Positions 1 to 6,235 of a stretch of 14,772 nucleotides of DNA are shown in pieces. A program made the translations under genes and the position numbers. Origin of the DNA: a bacterium UBA7470. Its GTDB lineage: Bacteria > Pseudomonadota > Gammaproteobacteria > Burkholderiales > Burkholderiaceae_C. The first letter of the stretch is position 1. Each line of letters starts with the position of its first letter. The stretch covers positions 256 through 15,027 of the forward strand of contig DLPA01000111.1 of the NCBI GenBank assembly GCA_002479815.1, read 5' to 3'. The notes below the pieces were generated by a model that did not search any database, was not told where the DNA came from, and was given only the letters and a program-made list of their open reading frames with translations.

Positions 1-26
1 GCAGCTCACTTTTTTTGCTATGCCTT

Positions 27-527
27 TTACTGTGTACCAGAGGGGGCGGGCGGCGCGACGGGCGTGGCGTGGGCCAGTCCAGCGATGACTTCGCCGTCGA
101 TGCGGTAGCTTTTGCCCCGAAACAGCGCCACTGTTTTGCCCGCGCTAGGGCCAGCGATGACGCTGACGGTAATGTCATACACCCCTGTGCGGCCCGAGCG
201 CGAGCGTTCCACGGCGTGCGCTTGCAGCACATCGCCCACACGCGCGGGGGCCAAAAAGTCGATGCCACAGGCCGAGGCCACGGTGTTGCGGTTGTAGCTG
301 TTGCAAGCAAAGGCAAAGGTGCTGTCGGCCAACGTGAACATGAAACCGCCATGACAAATGCCATGCCCATTCGCCATGTCTTGCCGCACCGTCATGGTCA
401 AGGTGGCTGCGCCCGGCGCAATGGCGGCAATCGCCATGCCCAAGCCTTGACTGGCATGGTCACGCGACCACATGGCCTGCGCCACGGCTTCAGCTAGGGC
501 TTGGGGGGAGGAGTCGGAAGGGGTCAT
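27..527 (-). CDS. paaI: Hydroxyphenylacetyl-CoA thioesterase PaaI
   Basis: A 166-residue hotdog-fold acyl-CoA thioesterase of the aerobic phenylacetate pathway. In characterised bacteria PaaI hydrolyses ring-hydroxylated phenylacetyl-CoA and rescues CoA from dead-end intermediates in the cytosol. The PaaI signature is clear: NGH at 53-55, HGG at 59-61, then FTLADSTFAFACNS with Asp68 matching the catalytic Asp of E. coli PaaI, followed by VASACGIDFL and GVYDITV. The C-terminal KTVALFRGKSYRI block also matches. The last 15 or so residues are an Ala/Pro-rich tail beyond the usual end of about 140 residues. It is the third paa gene on this strand, after paaN and paaG. The start at 527 has no visible Shine-Dalgarno sequence, and a large inverted repeat lies just upstream, so its translation or expression may be controlled separately from paaG. 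The family call is firm; the start is less certain. Confidence 0.93.
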   Translation of the reverse strand: MTPSDSSPQALAEAVAQAMWSRDHASQGLGMAIAAIAPGAATLTMTVRQDMANGHGICHGGFMFTLADSTFAFACNSYNRNTVASACGIDFLAPARVGDVLQAHAVERSRSGRTGVYDITVSVIAGPSAGKTVALFRGKSYRIDGEVIAGLAHATPVAPPAPSGTQ

Positions 528-581
528 AAGAGGGTGTGAGGTGGGTGATGGATGCTGATGGGTTGGATGGCCTACGCCTTC

Positions 582-744
582 ACCACTCCGTCAGGCTGCG
601 CCTGCCACCCCTCCGCAGAGGGGAATTGGGGCTACCTCTTGCGTGGCATTTGGGTGTTTGGCGTGTTGCATTGAAATAAAAGCCGTCGGCGCGAGACATT
701 CCCCTCCGGTGGAGGGGTGGCAGGCGTGAGCCTGACGGGGTGGT
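582..744. repeat. Long inverted repeat with nested hairpins (REP/MITE-like) between paaG and paaI
   Basis: Two arms of about 45 bp, 582-625 and 698-744, are near-perfect reverse complements separated by about 72 bp. Each arm itself holds two small palindromes. The left arm has CAGGC-TGC-GCCTG (592-604) and CCCCTC-CGCA-GAGGGG (608-623). The right arm has CCCCTCC-GGT-GGAGGGG (701-717) and CAGGC-GTGA-GCCTG (721-734). The differences between the arms fall mainly in the loops and flanks, while all the stems are kept. That resembles REP/BIME-type elements or a small non-autonomous element rather than a terminator, and no T-tract follows. The element fills most of the 266-bp paaG-paaI gap (528-793), which otherwise holds nothing I recognise. 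An open frame across it (591-797, minus) is an artefact of the repeat. On the paa transcript the arms could form one long stem. Confidence 0.85.
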
Positions 745-793
745 TTCGCACACCAGCCAAGCACCGCAAGCGTGATGGAAGCGGGCCTCATGC

Positions 794-1603
794 TCAAGTC
801 CGGTTGAACCGCGCCGGGCGTTTTTCTAAGAAGGCGGTCACGCCTTCGATGTAGTCGTCGCTGCGGCCCAGCTCGTGCATCAGCAAGCCCTCAAAGGCCA
901 GATGTTGCGTCAGGGTGTGGGCGTGGGCCGCGAGCATGGCTTGGCGGGTGCGGACGATGGCGTGGGTGGGGAGTTGGCTGAGTTGGGCGGCCAAGTCTTG
1001 CACCGTTTGACTCAAGTCGTCGGTGGGCACGCATTGCCAAATCAAGCCCCACTCTGCGGCTTTGGCGGCGGGGAGTTTGTGGCCCGTCAAGGCCAAGCCC
1101 ATCGCCCGCGCCAGCCCCAAGCGTTGCGGCACGGCCCACGATGCGCCCGTGTCGGGGATGAGGCCGATTTTGGCAAAGGGCAGCATGAAGGAAGCCGCTT
1201 CTGCCGCCACCACCATGTCGCAGGCCAAGGCCAAGCTCACGCCCGCACCAGCGGCAATGCCTTGCACGGCGGCGATGGTGGGCACGCGCAGTTGCGTCAA
1301 ACGCTCGACCAGCGGGGCGTAGTTGCGCTCCACCACCGCGCCCAGCGAGGGCGGTGGCTCGCCTGCTTTGAAAGCGATTTCAGGGTCGGCCAAGTCTTGC
1401 CCAGCGCAAAAGCCCTTGCCGTGCGCCCCCAGCACCAGCACGCGCACTGCCGCCCACACGCCTTGGGCGGCTTGCAGGGTGTCGAGGGCGTGGCGCAGCT
1501 CGGTGTGCATCTCGCCCGTGAAGGCGTTGAATTTGGCGGGACGGTTGAGCGTCAAGTGGGCCACTGGGCCTTGGGCAGAAAATTCTATGGTTTGATAAGA
1601 CAT
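794..1603 (-). CDS. paaG: PaaG-type 2-(1,2-epoxyphenyl)acetyl-CoA isomerase (crotonase family)
   Basis: A 269-residue crotonase-fold enzyme. PaaG converts the ring-1,2-epoxide of phenylacetyl-CoA to oxepin-CoA and also isomerises a later pathway intermediate. The sequence shows the oxyanion-hole segments GFCAGQDL (residues 64-71) and GIAAGAG (115-121). The PaaG-style FAKIGLIPDTGASW block holds the candidate catalytic Asp151. RARAMGLAL-like and AAEWGLIWQ segments also match E. coli PaaG, as does the C-terminal SDDYIEGVTAFLEKR. Length is close to the usual 262. An AAGG sits 5 nt before the ATG at 1603. The gene follows paaN by 32 bp on the same strand, so it is probably co-transcribed and takes part in the same pathway. 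General enoyl-CoA hydratases resemble it, but the GQDL motif and the neighbours favour PaaG. Confidence 0.92.
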   Translation of the reverse strand: MSYQTIEFSAQGPVAHLTLNRPAKFNAFTGEMHTELRHALDTLQAAQGVWAAVRVLVLGAHGKGFCAGQDLADPEIAFKAGEPPPSLGAVVERNYAPLVERLTQLRVPTIAAVQGIAAGAGVSLALACDMVVAAEAASFMLPFAKIGLIPDTGASWAVPQRLGLARAMGLALTGHKLPAAKAAEWGLIWQCVPTDDLSQTVQDLAAQLSQLPTHAIVRTRQAMLAAHAHTLTQHLAFEGLLMHELGRSDDYIEGVTAFLEKRPARFNRT

Positions 1604-1617
1604 ATTGGCCTTAAACC

Positions 1618-1639
1618 CTGATTAAAAAAGCGTAATCAG
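1618..1639 (-). other. Intercistronic hairpin overlapping the paaN stop codon
   Basis: A perfect 7-bp inverted repeat, CTGATTA / TAATCAG, with an 8-nt T-rich loop on the minus strand. It covers the paaN TGA (1636-1638) and ends 14 nt before the paaG ATG, close to the paaG ribosome binding site. There is no following U-tract, so it is not a typical terminator. It could act as an RNA processing or translation-control element, but this rests on sequence symmetry only and the stem is AT-rich. Confidence 0.4.
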
Positions 1640-3333
1640 CTAGCGATATGATAGCGACGTTGCACCACGCGGAAGCGGTTGGCAACGAAAGCGGAATCGG
1701 CATACGAGGCATTGGCTGCCGGGTTGCCGCCCGTGCCGTGGTAGTCAGAAAACGCAGCGGATTGGTTGACGAACACGCCGCCCGTCAGGTTGATGGACAG
1801 GGCGACTTTGCCGCGCCAAGTGGCTTGGGTCATTTGGTCGATAACGGCCTCGCTGGTGCTGTACAGGCCAGCGGTCAATGCGCCGTGGGTGCGGGTGAGG
1901 CGCTCGGACAGGGCGATGGCGGCGGCGGTGTCGGCGACGCGTACCACAAAGGCCACCGGGCCGAAGCGTTCTTCCATGTAGGCGGCTTCGTCTGCTGCGT
2001 CGCAGGCCAAGAGCGCGGGGGTTTGCACGCGGGCTTGGGGAAATTCGGGGTGGCTCAAGGCGTTGGAGGCGAGCACGACGCGGCCCCAGCGTCCGGCGTT
2101 GGCTTCTTGAATGCGGGCATAAGTGTCGTCGGACTGCACCGCACCCAGCACCGCACACGCCACTTCAGGCTTGGACAAGAAGCGGGAGACGGCAGCCGCG
2201 AGGTCGGCACATACCTCGTCGTAGCTTTTGTGGCCTTGGTCGGTGGCGATGCCGCCAGCGGGCACGAACAGGGCTTGCGTGGTCGTACACATCTGCCCGC
2301 TGTACAGCGAGAGCGTGAACGCCAAGTTGTTGAGCATGGCTTTGTAGGCATCGGTGGAGTCGATGACGACGTGGTTGATGCCCGCCAATTCCGCATAGAC
2401 CTGCGCTTGGCGGCAGTGAGCTATGAGCCATTGCCCGAAGGTGTTGCTGCCCGTGAAATCGACCGAGGCCACCGCCGGATGCGTCGCCAAGGCTTGCGTG
2501 GCGCTGCGCTGCGCGGTGACGCAGAGCGTGACCAAGTTGGGGTCTAAGCCTTGTTCGACCAGCACGCTGCGGAGGATGCGAACCGTGAGCGCGGCGGGCA
2601 GGATGGCGTTGCTGTGCGGTTTGACGATGACGGGGTTGCCCGTTGCCAAAGCCGCAAACAGGCCGGGATAGGTGTTCCACGTCGGGAAGGTGCCGCAGCC
2701 GACGACCAGCGCCACCCCACGGCCCACGATTTGGAAGTGCTTTTGCATCCGCAAGGGCGGATTTTTGCCTTGGGGCTTTTCCCAGATGGCACTTTCGGGC
2801 ACGGCGCTTTGCTCGCGCCACGCATAGGCCACCGCCTCCAGCCCCCGGTCTTGGGCGTGCGGGCCGCCCGCTTGGAAGGCCATCATCCAGCCTTGTCCGG
2901 TGGTCATCATGACGGCGTGGGCCAGCTCGAAGCTGTGGCGGTTGAGGCGGTGCAGCATCTCCAAACACACCCCCGTGCGCCCTGCTGCGCCCAAGGCCGT
3001 CCATGCGGGCATGGCGGCTTGCGCTGCTGCGATCAAGGCTTCAGATTCACACACGGGGTAGCGCACGCCCAAGGCCACGCCATAGGGCGAAGTTTCGGGG
3101 GCCAGCTCGCCCATCTCGCCCGGTTGGTTCAACTCAAACCGCTGGCCCAGCAGCGCATCAAACGCCCGTTTGCCATCGTCAGCCGCCGTTTCGCCATACA
3201 CCTTGGGACTGGGCATTTCTGAAAAGGGCGACCAATAGCCACGGCTGGCAATGGCAGCCACGGCTTGCTCTAGCAAAGCTTGGTGGCGTTGAAACAGGGA
3301 GGAGGGTGAAGCAACAGGCTCGGCAAGGGTCAT
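1636..3333 (-). CDS. paaN: PaaN, aldehyde dehydrogenase of phenylacetate degradation (single-domain type)
   Basis: A 565-residue aldehyde dehydrogenase of the PaaN family. Its expected role is NADP-dependent oxidation of the reactive aldehyde formed when oxepin-CoA is opened (3-oxo-5,6-dehydrosuberyl-CoA semialdehyde). The ALDH core is visible: cofactor-site segment GCGTFPTWNTYPG (212-224) and VIVKPHSN (235-242), FTGS at 293-296, the general-base Glu315 in AELAG, and the nucleophile Cys349 in YSGQMCTTT. The C-terminal block AYMEERFGPVAFVVRV is also typical. Unlike E. coli PaaZ (681 residues) it stops after the ALDH domain and has no MaoC hydratase domain, so ring opening needs a separate protein. 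A GGAG (3339-3342) lies 5 nt before the ATG, which supports the start. It is the first gene of the visible paa operon. Confidence 0.92.
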   Translation of the reverse strand: MTLAEPVASPSSLFQRHQALLEQAVAAIASRGYWSPFSEMPSPKVYGETAADDGKRAFDALLGQRFELNQPGEMGELAPETSPYGVALGVRYPVCESEALIAAAQAAMPAWTALGAAGRTGVCLEMLHRLNRHSFELAHAVMMTTGQGWMMAFQAGGPHAQDRGLEAVAYAWREQSAVPESAIWEKPQGKNPPLRMQKHFQIVGRGVALVVGCGTFPTWNTYPGLFAALATGNPVIVKPHSNAILPAALTVRILRSVLVEQGLDPNLVTLCVTAQRSATQALATHPAVASVDFTGSNTFGQWLIAHCRQAQVYAELAGINHVVIDSTDAYKAMLNNLAFTLSLYSGQMCTTTQALFVPAGGIATDQGHKSYDEVCADLAAAVSRFLSKPEVACAVLGAVQSDDTYARIQEANAGRWGRVVLASNALSHPEFPQARVQTPALLACDAADEAAYMEERFGPVAFVVRVADTAAAIALSERLTRTHGALTAGLYSTSEAVIDQMTQATWRGKVALSINLTGGVFVNQSAAFSDYHGTGGNPAANASYADSAFVANRFRVVQRRYHIAS

Positions 3334-3713
3334 GCGGTCTCCGAAAAGGGGAAGGCGATGTTAAAAGCGATACAAATATGACTTTATATTCTTCAATTAA
3401 TGTATTGTTTTTGCCATTCTGCTTCAAGGCGTATCTGGCTTAAAAATATCAGGGATAACCCTTGTTTATTACGCGAGTAAGGAGATTGAATGTATTTTTT
3501 ATGCAGACAATACAAGCAAAACCGATACAGACACTGCGGATGCAGTGATGATGTCGGTAACGATGCTGGGCATATTGCACAGCGTTCGGTGTGTGAAGGA
3601 TAGGCGCTTGCAATTGAGAAGGCCGAGCCAAGCCGAGGAATGCTTGAGATGGCGCTAGGCTTGTTCTTATCAGGGCATCATGGCAGGCCTTGCCGCACAG
3701 GAACGTGAACGCT
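3334..3713. other. AT-rich divergent intergenic region, paaN / phhB
   Basis: No convincing gene is present. The half nearest paaN (about 3350-3560) is clearly AT-richer than the surrounding coding DNA and contains the candidate paaN promoter at 3399-3427. A weak hairpin, AGGG-ATAA-CCCT (about 3452-3463), has no strong terminator tail. A weak plus-strand promoter-like pair for phhB, TTGAGA (3644-3649) with TCTTAT (3665-3670), is spaced only 15 bp. A 60-codon minus-strand frame (3449-3631) has no recognisable content and was not called. I did not find a convincing palindrome matching the known PaaR or PaaX operators. Confidence 0.6.
3399..3427 (-). promoter_or_regulatory. Candidate sigma-70 promoter of the paaN-paaG-paaI operon
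   Basis: Read on the minus strand, a TTGAAG -35 box (3422-3427) is followed after exactly 17 bp by a TACATT -10 box (3399-3404). It lies about 65 bp upstream of the paaN start in an AT-rich stretch. Matches are 4 of 6 in each hexamer, so this is a plausible but unproven promoter. Confidence 0.4.
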
Positions 3714-4016
3714 ATGCCACCTTTACTCGCCCAAGCTGAGATCGAACAAGCCTTGACTCATTTACCACAGTGGCGCACAGCGCCCCATGCCTCTGCTTTG
3801 TTGCGTGACTATACGTTTGCAGACTTTTCGCAGGCGTTTGGATTCATGACGCAGGTGGCTTTGTGTGCCGAAAGGCTCAATCACCATCCTGATTGGGCCA
3901 ACGTCTATAACCGCGTGCAGGTGCGCTTGAGCACACACGATGCAGGGGGGCTGACGGCCAAGGATGTCCGTTTGGCGCAGTACATGGAGCAAGTGGCAGA
4001 GCGCCTCAATGCCTGA
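3714..4016 (+). CDS. phhB: Pterin-4a-carbinolamine dehydratase (PhhB/PCD)
   Basis: A 100-residue protein of the 4a-hydroxytetrahydrobiopterin dehydratase family. It dehydrates the pterin carbinolamine left by aromatic amino acid hydroxylases so that the cofactor can be reduced again. The family motif is intact: LNHHPDW with His57 and His58, the third His75 in STHDAGGLTAKD, and Asp84, matching the active-site His/His/His/Asp set of PCD enzymes. I chose the ATG at 3714 because AGGAA (3699-3703) lies 10 nt upstream; an in-frame TTG at 3690 would add 8 residues with no better support. The length is typical (about 96-118). No phenylalanine hydroxylase gene is next to it, so the partner must lie elsewhere. 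It runs convergently into ubiA and has its own strong terminator. Confidence 0.9.
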   Translation: MPPLLAQAEIEQALTHLPQWRTAPHASALLRDYTFADFSQAFGFMTQVALCAERLNHHPDWANVYNRVQVRLSTHDAGGLTAKDVRLAQYMEQVAERLNA

Positions 4017-4035
4017 CCCTAAAAAATAGGAGCTG

Positions 4036-4071
4036 TTCACGCTTATTTAACTAAGCGTGAAGGTTTTTTTT
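4036..4071 (+). terminator. Rho-independent terminator of phhB
   Basis: A perfect 10-bp stem TTCACGCTTA / TAAGCGTGAA (4036-4045 and 4052-4061) with a 6-nt loop is followed by GG and eight T residues (4064-4071), 20 nt after the phhB stop. The stop codon and the last codons of the convergent gene ubiA lie inside this structure. On the minus strand the same stem is followed, after 9 nt, by six T residues, so it may work weakly in both directions. Confidence 0.9.
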
Positions 4072-5072
4072 ATCAAAAATCCAAACACAATGGCTGCAAA
4101 CAGCGTAAAGCCCAGCCAGTGATTGGCGCGGAAGGCGCGAAAGCAGCCATCGCGGTCACGGTGGTGGATCAGGCTGTAGTGCCACAGGATTTGAACCAGC
4201 GCCAGCACGTTGAAGCCCAAAAACGCCAACCACCACGGTTGATCGACCAACGCCATGTCCCATAAAAAAACAAAGCCCACATAAAAGGCCATCACCGCCG
4301 CCACATCCCAGCGGCCCAAGGTGATCGCCGAGGTTTTCATGCCGATTTGCAGATCGTCGTCCCGATCGACCATGGCATATTCGGTGTCGTAGGCGAGCAC
4401 CCAACACAGATTGCCCAGCAACAACAGCCATGCGGTGTTGGGAATGGCATACCACGCGGTGAGGACGTGTGGCAAAGCAGCTGTGGTACGGGAGGCAACA
4501 TCCCACAGCTCCCACATAGGGCCGCCTTGTACGGCCGTAAAAGCCATCGGGATGCCAAAGCTAAAAGCCACACCCAAGACGGCTTGGGGCATGGACACGA
4601 GTCGTTTGGCGTAGGGATAAGCAACGGTCACAAGCAAGGCGGGGACTGCCCAGGCAATCGTGGCCAGATTGGTGGTCAAGACCAGCGCCAAGGCGAGCAG
4701 CGCCAGCACCGCCCCCACGCCCAAAGCTTCAGGGACAGACACCAAGCCGCTGGTGATGGGGCGCAAGGCGGTGCGCTTGACATGGCGGTCAAAATGTCGG
4801 TCAGCCACATCGTTGATGCAGCATCCTGCACTGCGCATCAAGATGGTGCCAAGCACAAACACCAACAGCAAATGCCAGCCTGGCCACCCCCCTGCCGCCA
4901 ACCATAAAGCAGCCAGCGTGGGCCACAACAGCAACAGCCAGCCGGCGGGACGATCCCATCGGATCAAGTTCAAATACAACACCCAACGGGGGGCTTGCGC
5001 CAACGGGTGTGCAGACACACAGGGCGCATCTGAGGGCGTATGAAGCTGAGGACTGGAATTGAGGGGACTCAT
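4047..5072 (-). CDS. ubiA: 4-hydroxybenzoate polyprenyltransferase UbiA
   Basis: A 341-residue integral membrane prenyltransferase. UbiA attaches the polyprenyl tail to 4-hydroxybenzoate, the first membrane step of ubiquinone synthesis. Both Asp-rich prenyl-diphosphate/Mg motifs are present: NDVADRHFDRHV (N87, D88, D91, D95) followed by KRTALRPITSG, and YDTEYAMVDRDDD (around 228-240) followed by LQIGMKTSAITLG. Several long hydrophobic segments give the usual multi-helix profile (for example 44-60, 66-80, 110-150, 214-228, 258-275, 281-300, 320-335). It is longer than E. coli UbiA (290) because of a polar N-terminal extension of about 30 residues and an insert around 185-205. The ATG overlaps the oxyR TGA as ATGA, so translation is probably coupled. 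The last codons lie in the phhB terminator hairpin. Confidence 0.95.
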   Translation of the reverse strand: MSPLNSSPQLHTPSDAPCVSAHPLAQAPRWVLYLNLIRWDRPAGWLLLLWPTLAALWLAAGGWPGWHLLLVFVLGTILMRSAGCCINDVADRHFDRHVKRTALRPITSGLVSVPEALGVGAVLALLALALVLTTNLATIAWAVPALLVTVAYPYAKRLVSMPQAVLGVAFSFGIPMAFTAVQGGPMWELWDVASRTTAALPHVLTAWYAIPNTAWLLLLGNLCWVLAYDTEYAMVDRDDDLQIGMKTSAITLGRWDVAAVMAFYVGFVFLWDMALVDQPWWLAFLGFNVLALVQILWHYSLIHHRDRDGCFRAFRANHWLGFTLFAAIVFGFLIKKTFTLS

Positions 5073-5992
5073 AAACGATGAACTCCGGGCAGTTCACAGG
5101 CCACAATGGCATTACGCAAGGCGGCAATCGCTTCATAACGGGTAAAGCTGCGTCGCCATGCCAACACCACGCGGCGCATGGGGGGATCGCCTGCAAAAGG
5201 CAGATAGCGTACCAGTTGTCCATCATTGATCTGAGCGGGCACGCTCAATCGGGGCACCAAGGTGATGCCCATGCCTGCGGCCACCATGTGTTTGATGGTT
5301 TCAAGCGAGGAGCCTTCAAAGCTTTTGCGCATTCCTTCTGCATTTTGGGCATAACGGGCAAATTCGGGGCACACCTCAAGCACATGATCTCGAAAGCAGT
5401 GGCCATTGCCAAGCAGCAGCATGGTTTCTTGTTTGACTTCATCGGTGGTGATGGTGTCCTGCGTGGCCAGGGGGTGGTGGGCGGGAACTGCGGCGACAAA
5501 AGGCTCATCGTACAAAAGCGCTATTGCCAAGTTGGTATCGGGAAAAGGCTCAGCCAAGACAGCGCAATCAATTTCACCCAAGCGCAATTGCTCTAGCAAT
5601 TTAACGGTAAAGTTTTCTTGCAACATCAAGGGCATTTGTGGCGTGTGTGCGATGACTTGGCGCACCAGGTCGGGCAGTAAATACGGACCGATGGTGTAAA
5701 TCACGCCCAGCTTCAGCGGTCCAGCCAAAGGGTCCTTGCCACGCTTGGCGATTTCTTTGATCGCAGCCGCTTGCTCCAGCACGACCTGTGCTTGACGCAC
5801 CACTTCTGCCCCCAGATCGGTGACGGTGACTTCATTGGCGTTGCGCTCAAAAATTTTGAGATCCAACTCTTCTTCGAGCTTTTTGATGGCAACCGATAAG
5901 GTCGGTTGTGACACATGAGAGGCATCAGCGGCTTTGCCAAAATGACGCAAACGCGCAACGGCCACGATGTATTTCAGTTCGGTCAGGGTCAT
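5069..5992 (-). CDS. oxyR: Hydrogen peroxide-sensing LysR-type regulator OxyR
   Basis: A 307-residue LysR-family regulator. The N-terminal helix-turn-helix occupies about residues 1-60 (RHFGKAADASHVSQPTLS). The effector domain contains the OxyR hallmark GHCFRDHVLEVC with cysteines at 199 and 208, the same positions and spacing as the redox disulfide pair of E. coli OxyR. Next comes SSLETIKHMVAAGMGITLVP, also typical of OxyR. In known systems peroxide forms the C199-C208 disulfide and the protein then activates catalase, peroxidase and related genes. The start at 5992 gives the expected MTLTELKYIVAVA opening but has only a weak ribosome binding site. It is the first gene of an oxyR-ubiA pair joined by a 4-bp overlap. 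Autoregulation is common in the family; a possible dyad lies upstream at 6027-6041. Confidence 0.95.
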   Translation of the reverse strand: MTLTELKYIVAVARLRHFGKAADASHVSQPTLSVAIKKLEEELDLKIFERNANEVTVTDLGAEVVRQAQVVLEQAAAIKEIAKRGKDPLAGPLKLGVIYTIGPYLLPDLVRQVIAHTPQMPLMLQENFTVKLLEQLRLGEIDCAVLAEPFPDTNLAIALLYDEPFVAAVPAHHPLATQDTITTDEVKQETMLLLGNGHCFRDHVLEVCPEFARYAQNAEGMRKSFEGSSLETIKHMVAAGMGITLVPRLSVPAQINDGQLVRYLPFAGDPPMRRVVLAWRRSFTRYEAIAALRNAIVACELPGVHRL

Positions 5993-6026
5993 GGGACATC
6001 AAACGTTTCATAAAAAAAGTGAGCGC

Positions 6027-6041
6027 AGATTGTGCCCATCT
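6027..6041. promoter_or_regulatory. Possible LysR-type dyad upstream of oxyR
   Basis: AGAT-N7-ATCT, a short interrupted dyad of the kind LysR-family proteins can bind, lies about 35 bp upstream of the oxyR start in the 243-bp gap to the divergent gene. It does not match the full four-part OxyR consensus. The same gap also has a self-complementary GCGGTACCGC at 6127-6136 of unknown meaning. Weak evidence only. Confidence 0.22.
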
Positions 6042-6235
6042 ATTTGATTTTTCATCTTCGGCTTTCTACGGATACACAGGGACGGGTATCGGGTCACAAA
6101 CGGTTACGAGCGGTGCGTTGCTGACGGCGGTACCGCGCGATAAACACACACAGAACCACTACACTGCACAGCCAGCCCAACGCGTTGAGCGTGCCAAGGG
6201 CAAGCCTAAACCTCGTTGATAAAGAAGGATGACCT

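Noticed and set aside
591..797. Minus-strand 68-codon open frame overlapping the paaG stop
   Set aside because: It is mostly translated inverted repeat, has no family resemblance and no ribosome binding site context.
875..1621. 248-codon plus-strand frame opposite paaG
   Set aside because: Antisense shadow; His/Gly/Gln-rich translation without a domain.
2165..3004. 279-codon minus-strand frame within paaN
   Set aside because: Another frame of the same strand, rich in Arg/Pro/His typical of out-of-frame GC-rich sequence.
1648..3222. Long plus-strand open frames (up to 299 codons) opposite paaN
   Set aside because: Shadows caused by GC-rich codon bias; the paaN frame has intact catalytic motifs and these have none.
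3449..3631. 60-codon minus-strand frame in the paaN/phhB gap
   Set aside because: No recognisable features, no good ribosome binding site; probably non-coding.
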